Positions 32,534 to 38,007 of a DNA stretch of 38,007 bases are shown piece by piece. The position numbers were made by a program, and so were the translations under genes. The notes below the pieces were generated by a model that worked only from the letters and a program-made list of their open reading frames with translations, was not told the DNA's origin and made no database searches. Where the stretch lies: positions 1 through 38,007 of the forward strand of contig CAIMUP010000096.1 in NCBI GenBank assembly GCA_903844645.1, read 5' to 3'. Position 1 is the stretch's first letter; each line of letters begins with the position of its first letter. Source of the stretch: an uncultured Bacteroidota bacterium. Its GTDB lineage: Bacteria; Bacteroidota; Bacteroidia; AKYH767-A; JABDAW01.

Positions 32534-33253
32534 TTGAATTTCCTTTCTCGTTTCCATTTAAATTTCTTCTCCGAGGACAGGCATTTATACCAGAGCCTTT
32601 GCGAAATATTGGGCTTCCGTCCAGGGAATTTCAGTGTTTATAAAATGGCATTACGCCATAAATCGGCAGCTACCGAGATGAAAAACGGAGTAAAGAACAG
32701 CAACGAAAGGTTAGAATACCTTGGCGATGCAATCCTTGGGGCAGTAGTGGCGGAATACCTCTTCAAGAAATTCCCTTACAAGGAGGAAGGCTTCTTGACC
32801 GAGATGCGGAGCAAGATGGTTAGCCGTGTTTCATTAAATAATCTTTCGCAGAAAATAGGATTAGATGTATTGCTCGAAACGCCCGACATTTCCTCTGCCG
32901 GCAAGTCGGTTTTCGGGAATGCTTTCGAGGCGTTGGTAGGGGCGATTTATCTGGACAAAGGATTCCCGACGGCTAAGAAATTCATCATCCAGCGAATCAT
33001 AAAATACCACATTGATATGGATTTATTGGAGAGCACGGAGACCAATTTCAAGAGCAAAATAATCAACTGGGGGCAGCGCGAACGCAAGGTCGTCGCCTTT
33101 GAATTGATGGAAGAAGTGCAGGAAAAGGGCAGAAAACTGATGAAAGTTCGCGTAACGATTGATGGCGTGGAATACGCCTCCGCATCGGACTTTAATAAAC
33201 GCAAAGCCGAGCAAACAGCAGCCGAAGAAGCCTGCAAACTCATGCGGTTGTAA
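32534..33253 (+). CDS. rnc: Ribonuclease III
   Basis: A 239-residue double-strand-specific RNase that processes rRNA and mRNA. The catalytic domain carries the signature NERLEYLGDAILG (about 56-68) and NAFEALVGAIYLD (acidic metal ligands). The C-terminal dsRNA-binding domain (about 168-239) has the terminal KRKAEQTAAEEACKLM helix. The only usable start is TTG 32534: the fabF stop (TAA 32525-32527) lies in the same frame just upstream, and the first internal ATG is within the catalytic domain. A weak TTG six bases after fabF suggests translational coupling and modest expression. A strong hairpin follows. Confidence 0.95.
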   Translation: MNFLSRFHLNFFSEDRHLYQSLCEILGFRPGNFSVYKMALRHKSAATEMKNGVKNSNERLEYLGDAILGAVVAEYLFKKFPYKEEGFLTEMRSKMVSRVSLNNLSQKIGLDVLLETPDISSAGKSVFGNAFEALVGAIYLDKGFPTAKKFIIQRIIKYHIDMDLLESTETNFKSKIINWGQRERKVVAFELMEEVQEKGRKLMKVRVTIDGVEYASASDFNKRKAEQTAAEEACKLMRL

Positions 33254-33275
33254 AGAATTATAGGTTGGGGAACCA

Positions 33276-33315
33276 TCCTGACAGGCAATCGCCCTTCCGC
33301 GATTTCCTGTCAGGA
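33276..33315 (+). terminator. Long hairpin after rnc
   Basis: TCCTGACAGGCAATCGC (33276-33292) and GCGATTTCCTGTCAGGA (33299-33315) form a 17-bp stem with one mismatch and a 6-base loop. A short ATTCATT follows rather than a T-run. It could be a terminator, or an RNase III-cleavable structure. It resembles the two shorter CCTGAAAGG hairpins at 85 and 5278. Confidence 0.6.
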
Positions 33316-33406
33316 TTCATTCAACACTATATCATAGGTGTCGAGGGCATCGTTTTGAACGATTATCCGGGGATAATAACTCCTTAATTCCTCGAAAAAG
33401 GCAACT

Positions 33407-33541
33407 GGCGGACTCATTGCGTCAGTTGGCGGAACCTTTGCGCCAGTCAGCGGAATTCTTTAGATTACTGGCGGAATCTTTGCGCCAGTCAGCGGAACTC
33501 TTTAGATAACTGGCGGAATCTTTGCGCCAGTTGGCGGAAGG
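33407..33541. repeat. 21-bp tandem array of alternating unit types (array 12)
   Basis: Units begin with GGCGG or AGCGG at 33407, 33428, 33449, 33470, 33491 and 33512, with a partial at 33533. Two types alternate, one with GAATCTTTGCGCCAGT and one with GAACTCTTTAGATAACT, so the true period is 42 over the centre. Neighbouring units form repeated palindromes ACTGGCG, 9 bases, CGCCAGT. The array lies in the convergent gap between rnc and the amidophosphoribosyltransferase gene. Confidence 0.95.
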
Positions 33542-33613
33542 AGGGAAATGACCGCTTATTCCAAGAAAATAATCTTAAATCAAATACTAATAATTATTAA
33601 AAGTAATTAAATT

Positions 33614-33718
33614 ATGGTAGAAAAAAGCAAAGTAGAGCAATCCTTCCGCGAGTTCGTGGAGGGCAACGGAAGCCCTCTTTGCGCTATAAGTTTTTTACTG
33701 ATCGCGAATCTCTAATAC
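33614..33718 (+). CDS. Possible small ORF (34 codons)
   Basis: ATG 33614 opens a 34-residue frame (MVEKSKVEQSFREFVEGNG, then SPLCAISFLLIANL) whose stop overlaps the end of the convergent amidophosphoribosyltransferase gene by 7 bases. An AT-rich leader (33565-33613) precedes it and a hairpin GAGGGC-AACGGAA-GCCCTC lies inside it. No family resemblance. It could be a truncated gene start or chance. Confidence 0.2.
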
Positions 33719-35613
33719 GCTCTTTCGTTCTTGCCCTCGTAGAAGTTGATGAATGCTTTGTTGACCACTTTGTTGCCGCCAGGGGTCGGGTAATCTCCGG
33801 TAAAGTACCAGTCGCCCAGGTGGTTCGGAATCGCGACATGGAGGTCTTCTATCGTCTGAAAAATAATCTTCACCTCGGCATGGGTGTCTATCGGTTTCAG
33901 CATAGTAGCCATCTTGGCAGAAATTTCTTCGGGAGAGAAGGGTTTGTAAATCCGCTTCACATGGTTAATAACTTTGTCGGCAGGGAGGTAAATCTGTTCG
34001 ATACATTTGAAGTAAACTTCTTCGATTAATTCCTCCATATTTCTTTCACGCAGCAGCGCGATGGCGGCTCGGAAGGCGGCAAAATCATTAATCTTAGCCA
34101 TATCAATTCCGTAACAATCGGGGTAGCGGATTTGGGGAGCGGAGGAAACGATGACGATCTTTTTCGGACCTAATCGGTCGAGCATCTTGATGATACTTTT
34201 CTTCAACGTAGTGCCCCGAACGATGGAATCGTCAATGATGACGAGGTTGTCAATTCCCTTGCGAATCGTACCGTAGGTGATGTCGTACACATGCGCCACC
34301 AGCTCGTCTCGCTGAATATCATCGGTGATAAAAGTACGGAGTTTGGCATCCTTAATGGCAATCTTTTCGACGCGAGGACGGATGGAAAGGATGTCCGTTA
34401 ATTTCTCGCTGGTCATGTCGGTTCCGAGTTTGAGTATCTTTGTTTTTTTAACGTCATTAAGATAGTCTTCCACGCCCTTCACCATGCCGTAGAAGGCAAT
34501 TTCGGCAGTATTCGGGATGAAGGAAAAGACTGTGTTCTTGCAATCGTAATCCACGGCTTTCAGGATAGCGGGAACGAGGAAGTTCCCAAGCTTGTTCCGC
34601 TCTTTATAAATATCCAAATCGCTGCCCCGAGAGAAATAGATACGCTCAAAAGAACATGATTTGCGTTCCACAGGTTCTTTGCATAACACCTCTTTCACCT
34701 CCCCGTTTTTCTTCATCACCAAGGCATGCCCCGGCTGAATTTCTTTGATGGATTCGACCGGCACGTTGAATGCCGTTTGGATCGCAGGACGCTCGGAAGT
34801 AACCACCACCACTTCATCATCTTTGTAATAAAACACCGGGCGGATGCCCGCAGGGTCGCGAAGCACGAAAGCATCGCCATGCCCAATCAATCCGGCTATC
34901 ACATAGCCTCCGTCCCACTCGCGAGAAGCGCGGGAAAGGATACGCTGAATGTCTAAACTGTCGGCTATCTTGTGGCTGATTTCTTTCTTGGAAAAACCTT
35001 CTTCCTTGAATTGGCGGAACTTGTTTTCATTCTCTTCATCGAGGAAGTGCCCAATCTTTTCGAGGACCGTAACGGTATCTGCTTTCTCCTTGGGATGCTG
35101 CCCTAAATCCACCAGGACTTGGAACAATTCATCTACATTGGTGAGGTTGAAATTCCCCGCCAAAACCAGATTCCGCGTCATCCAATTATTCTGTCGAAGG
35201 AACGGGTGGCAGCTATCAATACTATTGCCGCCGAAAGTTCCGTAGCGAAGATGCCCGAGGAATAATTCGCCGATAAACGGCACATGGTTTTTCATCCATT
35301 CCAAATCATCGAGCTTGGCAGGATGGCTTTTTTTCACTTCTGCAAACTTGGAATTTATTTTATTAATAACATCGTCCAACGCCTGATGCGCATTTGAGCG
35401 GCACCGATTGATATAAGGCTTTCCCGGCTCCATATCGAATTTGATACAAGCCGCTCCAGCCCCGTCCTGCCCGCGATTGTGCTGCTTTTCCATCAGCAAA
35501 GAAAGTTTATTGGTGCCGTAAAAAGGAGTCTTGTATTTCTCCAAATAATAATCGAGGGGTTTCAGGAGGCGGATGACCGCAATGCCACATTCGTGGGTGA
35601 TTTTATCGCTCAT
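33712..35613 (-). CDS. Amidophosphoribosyltransferase, long Bacteroidota form
   Basis: A 633-residue class II glutamine amidotransferase fused to a PRTase domain, the arrangement of PurF, the first committed step of purine synthesis (PRPP + Gln to phosphoribosylamine). The nucleophile is Cys9 in MSDKITHECGIAVIRL, implying removal of a short propeptide. KQHNRGQDGAGAAC, GHLRYGTFGGNSIDSCHPF and LAGNFNLTN are the glutaminase motifs, and NLVIIDDSIVRGTTLKKS (about 462-479) is the PRPP loop. It is over 100 residues longer than E. coli PurF, with an insertion in the N-terminal half and an extended C-terminus. Bacteroidota often encode such a long form, sometimes beside a standard PurF, so a divergent substrate is possible. 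I therefore leave the symbol blank. Confidence 0.88.
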   Translation of the reverse strand: MSDKITHECGIAVIRLLKPLDYYLEKYKTPFYGTNKLSLLMEKQHNRGQDGAGAACIKFDMEPGKPYINRCRSNAHQALDDVINKINSKFAEVKKSHPAKLDDLEWMKNHVPFIGELFLGHLRYGTFGGNSIDSCHPFLRQNNWMTRNLVLAGNFNLTNVDELFQVLVDLGQHPKEKADTVTVLEKIGHFLDEENENKFRQFKEEGFSKKEISHKIADSLDIQRILSRASREWDGGYVIAGLIGHGDAFVLRDPAGIRPVFYYKDDEVVVVTSERPAIQTAFNVPVESIKEIQPGHALVMKKNGEVKEVLCKEPVERKSCSFERIYFSRGSDLDIYKERNKLGNFLVPAILKAVDYDCKNTVFSFIPNTAEIAFYGMVKGVEDYLNDVKKTKILKLGTDMTSEKLTDILSIRPRVEKIAIKDAKLRTFITDDIQRDELVAHVYDITYGTIRKGIDNLVIIDDSIVRGTTLKKSIIKMLDRLGPKKIVIVSSAPQIRYPDCYGIDMAKINDFAAFRAAIALLRERNMEELIEEVYFKCIEQIYLPADKVINHVKRIYKPFSPEEISAKMATMLKPIDTHAEVKIIFQTIEDLHVAIPNHLGDWYFTGDYPTPGGNKVVNKAFINFYEGKNERAY

Positions 35614-35654
35614 GGTTATTAATTTTTCATTAAATAATGGAGAACATCATGCCG

Positions 35655-35662
35655 CAAAATTA
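35655..35662 (-). promoter_or_regulatory. -7 promoter box of the amidophosphoribosyltransferase gene
   Basis: The minus strand reads TAATTTTGC (35662 down), a perfect TAnnTTTG, about 42 bases before ATG 35613. It is identical to the boxes before purH, the permease gene and the lipoprotein gene at 36168. Confidence 0.55.
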
Positions 35663-35695
35663 CGAAATTAAGGGGGAAACGGTCCTGAATATGAT

Positions 35696-35758
35696 TTCCA
35701 GAGCCTTCGTTACAAGTTCCAGAACCTCCAGAAGACGTTCCAGAACCTTCGGAACATG
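35696..35758. repeat. Short 21-bp tandem array (array 13)
   Basis: Three units begin with TTCCAGA at 35696, 35717 and 35738 and share TTCCAGAACCTTCGGAA with changes. The last copy contains GTTCC, 9 bases, GGAAC and is followed by six T. It lies 34 bases upstream of the promoter box of the amidophosphoribosyltransferase gene, in the smallest gap (195 bp) that has an array. Confidence 0.85.
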
Positions 35759-35808
35759 ATTTTTTAGAATAATAAAATGAAAAACGGCTTTCGTAGACTC
35801 CTTTATCC

Positions 35809-36168
35809 CTAATTTTTCTTCGCCGCCTCGCCCTGCTTTTTGCTTAATTCGGTCAGGACATCATCATAAATCTTATTCAACAATTCGGGATGGGAGATAT
35901 AAAAATCGTAGCTTTTATTGAATTGTTCTTTGGTCGTTTTATGATTTTTGCAGATGAAATCGGTGTACTCCGCAGCCTGATACATGGAGGTATCTTTGTT
36001 GGTAAATTTCAGAGTTACGGCAGATTCGGCAAGGTGAATATCGGTGAGTATCGCGACCATGTTTTCTTTGGATAAAATATCTTTCGGGATAATGACTTTC
36101 GGGGCAGAACAGGAATAAATCAGGAGAGCCATCAGCAATATCAAAACGGAAGCGAGATTCTTTTTCAT
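35809..36168 (-). CDS. DUF4296-type lipoprotein
   Basis: A 119-residue lipoprotein with signal MKKNLASVLILLMALLIYSC (Cys20 lipidated). The mature part is small and helical: IIPKDILSKENMVAILTDIHLAE matches the DUF4296 pattern, followed by YTDFICKNHKTTKEQFNKSYDFYISHPELLNKIYDDVLTELSK (given in pieces here as a family mark). The function of the family is unknown. A TAATTTTG box ends only five bases before the ATG, so the mRNA may be leaderless. It is divergent from the TPR gene at 36232. Confidence 0.85.
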   Translation of the reverse strand: MKKNLASVLILLMALLIYSCSAPKVIIPKDILSKENMVAILTDIHLAESAVTLKFTNKDTSMYQAAEYTDFICKNHKTTKEQFNKSYDFYISHPELLNKIYDDVLTELSKKQGEAAKKN

Positions 36169-36172
36169 CCGG

Positions 36173-36180
36173 CAAAATTA
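36173..36180 (-). promoter_or_regulatory. -7 promoter box at the lipoprotein gene start
   Basis: The minus strand reads TAATTTTG (36180 to 36173), with ATG at 36168. If transcription starts three to four bases after the box, the first base of the mRNA is at or next to the A of the start codon. Confidence 0.5.
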
Positions 36181-36207
36181 GTATTCAAAAAGCAAACAAA
36201 GATGAAC

Positions 36208-36215
36208 TATATTTG
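36208..36215 (+). promoter_or_regulatory. -7 promoter box of the TPR gene
   Basis: TATATTTG matches TAnnTTTG. It lies downstream of the first in-frame ATG (36202), so translation must start at 36226 or 36232; the leader is about 7-13 bases. Confidence 0.5.
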
Positions 36216-36231
36216 CCCCTTCAAAATGTAT

Positions 36232-36954
36232 ATGAATTCCCGCATAAAATTTGTTGCTTTTATCGTTCTCCTCTTGCTGGAGTTCTTGTGCTTTCCATGC
36301 CATGCCCAGAACTCCAAGATGTTGAAAGATGCGAATAAAAAGATGGTCAAACATAATTATATCGGGGCATTAAAAGAATACGATAAGCTAATTATTAAAT
36401 ACCCCGACTATGCCGAAACGTATGCACACAGGGCATTGGCGAAGTTCCGCCTCGAGGACCAGCAAGGGGCTTTGGATGATGTAAGCAAGGCTATCCAACT
36501 GGACTCTAATTTCTATACCGCATACAGTATCAGGGCACAATTTTATCTCGCATTCAAGTATTTTAAGGAGGCGGTGGACGACTATTCTCGTTGCATTTTA
36601 CTACAGCCGCAAAACGAAATGGCTTGGCATGAACGGGGCTTGGCGAAAGTAGAAGCGAACGATTGCGACGGTGCGATAAAAGACCTTGATTCGACCTTGA
36701 AAATAAAACCTGAATTCGTTGATGCCATCTATCAAAAAGGAATTGCGAGGATGCGGATGAAAAATTATACGGGAGCTATTCACGACTTTAATACGTACCT
36801 GAAAATCAATCCCCAAATGCCGATGGCGTATCTCAAACGGGGCATCTGTTATGATAAAACCGGACAGAATTACAAAGCCTGCAAAGACTGGCTTCGGGCT
36901 TCGATGCGAGGATTGCAGGAGGCGAATGCCTTGATGAAGATGAAGTGCAAATAG
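36232..36954 (+). CDS. Exported tetratricopeptide repeat protein
   Basis: A 240-residue protein from ATG 36232, with signal peptide MNSRIKFVAFIVLLLLEFLC ending at CHAQ, followed by about five TPR units over residues 30-235. Examples are YIGALKEYDKLIIKYPDYAE, GALDDVSKAIQLDSNFYTAY, EAVDDYSRCILLQPQNEMAW, GAIKDLDSTLKIKPEFVDAI and GAIHDFNTYLKINPQMPMAY. The repeats fill the mature protein, so it is a periplasmic protein-binding scaffold with no enzyme domain. An ATG at 36226 is an equal alternative; 36202 is upstream of the promoter box. It ends 57 bases before radC. Confidence 0.87.
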   Translation: MNSRIKFVAFIVLLLLEFLCFPCHAQNSKMLKDANKKMVKHNYIGALKEYDKLIIKYPDYAETYAHRALAKFRLEDQQGALDDVSKAIQLDSNFYTAYSIRAQFYLAFKYFKEAVDDYSRCILLQPQNEMAWHERGLAKVEANDCDGAIKDLDSTLKIKPEFVDAIYQKGIARMRMKNYTGAIHDFNTYLKINPQMPMAYLKRGICYDKTGQNYKACKDWLRASMRGLQEANALMKMKCK

Positions 36955-37011
36955 CAACCCGATTTATTCCCGCCGTATTCCGTTCTTTGCTACTTATTAA
37001 ATACTGAAAGA

Positions 37012-37707
37012 GTGGAAAATATAACTATCAAATCGTGGGCTGAAGACGACCGCCCCAGAGAGAAATTGTTGAAGAAAGGAAAGGCTTCATTAAGCGATGC
37101 CGAGTTAATCGCCATCATCATCGGCTCCGGCAATACCGAAGAAACAGCCGTAGATGTTGCTAAGAAAATCCTGAACAGCGTAGGCAATAACCTTAATGCG
37201 TTGGCAAAACTTTCGGTGCTGGATATTGCCAACAACAAAGATTTTAAAGGCATCGGAAAGGTGAAAGCGATAGAGATTATTGCTGCCCTGGAATTGGGTA
37301 GAAGAACGCGAGAATCGGAGGCGGTCAAGAAAGAAAAGATTACCACCAGCAAAGACGTAGCCGATATTTTCCAACCCATCTTAGGCGACCATCCGCACGA
37401 AGAATTTTGGATACTTTTATTAAACAGAGCCAATAAAATAATAGATAAAAAACAAATCAGCAGCGGCGGCGTATCGGGCACTGTGGTAGATTCTAAAATG
37501 CTCTTCCGCGAAGCGATACAACACCTTGCCTCCTCAATCATCCTATGCCACAATCACCCTTCAGGCAATGCCAAACCGAGCGAAGCCGACATCAAACTCA
37601 CCAAACAATTGCGAGAAGCCGGCAAGTTTTTAGACATCCCCGTTTTAGACCACATCATCGTAACCGACAACCATTTTTTCAGCTTCGCCGACGAAGGAAT
37701 GATGTAA
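37012..37707 (+). CDS. radC: RadC family JAB/MPN protein
   Basis: A 231-residue protein starting at GTG 37012 (MENITIKSWAEDDRPREKLL). The N-terminal helix-hairpin-helix part (about 1-85) includes DFKGIGKVKAIEIIAALELGRR. The JAB/MPN domain (about 105-231) has the metal-binding motif HNHPSGNAKPSEADIKLT and a final DHIIVTDN. Named for DNA repair, but that role is doubtful in E. coli; the fold is that of a metalloprotease or deubiquitinase-like enzyme. It is complete and of normal length, followed by a long AT-rich hairpin. Confidence 0.95.
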   Translation: MENITIKSWAEDDRPREKLLKKGKASLSDAELIAIIIGSGNTEETAVDVAKKILNSVGNNLNALAKLSVLDIANNKDFKGIGKVKAIEIIAALELGRRTRESEAVKKEKITTSKDVADIFQPILGDHPHEEFWILLLNRANKIIDKKQISSGGVSGTVVDSKMLFREAIQHLASSIILCHNHPSGNAKPSEADIKLTKQLREAGKFLDIPVLDHIIVTDNHFFSFADEGMM

Positions 37708-37719
37708 AGGTAAAGATTT

Positions 37720-37767
37720 AAAGTTTAAAGTTTAAGATTGTGTGCATAACTTTAAACTTTAAACTTT
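37720..37767 (+). terminator. AT-rich hairpin after radC
   Basis: AAAGTTTAAAGTTTAA (37720-37735) and TTAAACTTTAAACTTT (37752-37767) form a perfect 16-bp stem of A-T and a few G-C pairs, loop 16 bases, followed by CTTGG. It is symmetrical enough to work in either direction. Confidence 0.6.
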
Positions 37768-37795
37768 CTTGGAATTCCATTTCATCAAAACCCTT

Positions 37796-37803
37796 TAGGT
37801 TTG
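37796..37803 (+). promoter_or_regulatory. -7 promoter box of the last, partial gene
   Basis: TAGGTTTG followed by CAGCCGC matches TAnnTTTG and the local context of the other boxes. It lies 30 bases before ATG 37833. Confidence 0.45.
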
Positions 37804-37832
37804 CAGCCGCAAATTTTTAGAGGTAATATTAG

Positions 37833-38007
37833 ATGCCATTACTATTTCAGCATATAGCTAAGAAAATTCACAGCCGTGATAACGAATTATCACGGCATTA
37901 TGAGTTAGTATCACTACTTCAGGTAACCTTATTGCTGGCAGGTTGCTCTCCAGCAGAGCCTGCTTCCTCTTCAGATTACAGGGCAAATAAACAAATTTAT
38001 TTTGAAA
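37833..38007 (+). CDS. Start of a lipoprotein-like gene (cut by the window end)
   Basis: From ATG 37833 the frame stays open for 58 codons to the window edge. The product begins MPLLFQHIAKKIHSRDNELS, then has a hydrophobic stretch LVSLLQVTLLLAGC (about 30-43) with a lipobox-like LAGC followed by SPAEPASSS, a usual lipoprotein linker. The n-region is longer than usual, so the true start could be later or the protein may be a membrane-anchored one. Two hairpins fall inside the coding stretch (GCCGTGATAA-CGAA-TTATCACGGC, and one around GCTCT-CCAGC-AGAGC). Confidence 0.55.
   Translation, partial: MPLLFQHIAKKIHSRDNELSRHYELVSLLQVTLLLAGCSPAEPASSSDYRANKQIYFE

Noticed and set aside
37940-37975. GC-rich hairpin near the window end as an RNA element
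   Set aside because: It lies within the open frame at the Ala-Gly-Cys-Ser-Pro-Ala region of the partial lipoprotein and is adequately explained by that coding sequence.

Overview
The window comes from a Bacteroidota chromosome of moderate GC. The evidence is the gldE-gldD pair behind ssb, two secreted proteins with type IX secretion (T9SS) sorting tails, a DUF4296-type lipoprotein, the long Bacteroidota form of amidophosphoribosyltransferase, and repeated TAnnTTTG promoter boxes (the Bacteroidota -7 element). I cannot name the genus. No rRNA, tRNA, CRISPR array, insertion sequence or phage was seen.

Layout. 1-1336: tail of an unidentified gene, a repeat array and a hypothetical exported protein. 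1360-3916 (-): purH then mreB. 4016-5263: MacB/FtsX-type permease. 5700-8228: MBOAT O-acyltransferase plus an SGNH-like partner, preceded by a 27-codon upstream ORF. 8757-11186: ssb-gldE-gldD. 11273-11887 (-): unrecognised protein. 12598-15949: two T9SS cargo proteins (kelch; Omp28/thioredoxin-like). 16413-20770 (-): TPR-adenylate cyclase and an S74-tailed repeat adhesin. 21464-21895: retropepsin-like protease. 21886-24621 (-): hpt-adk-obg-PAP2. 25020-30594: polysaccharide export lipoprotein, Wzc-like co-polymerase/kinase, two beta-barrel proteins, rpe. 31019-33253: acpP-fabF-rnc. 33712-36168 (-): amidophosphoribosyltransferase and a lipoprotein. 36232-37707: TPR protein and radC. 37833-end: start of a lipoprotein-like gene cut by the window edge. 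The themes are core housekeeping plus cell-envelope, surface-protein and exopolysaccharide functions.

The most remarkable content is non-coding. Every intergenic gap longer than about 190 bp (11 of 11) holds a short tandem array, 13 arrays in all and roughly 6% of the window. The sequence differs completely from locus to locus, but the repeat length is almost always 21 bp (22 once, 42 or 43 in dimeric arrays), which is two turns of B-DNA. One array (8381-8611) has drifted until units share little beyond an AT-rich patch, yet the 21-bp phase is intact over about eleven units. Another (21126-21419) has matching variant units placed symmetrically at its two edges. Several arrays begin or end with an inverted half-unit that makes a hairpin, and two arrays with different cores share the same flanks. 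This looks like a genome-wide system of helically phased intergenic satellites whose period, not sequence, is conserved.
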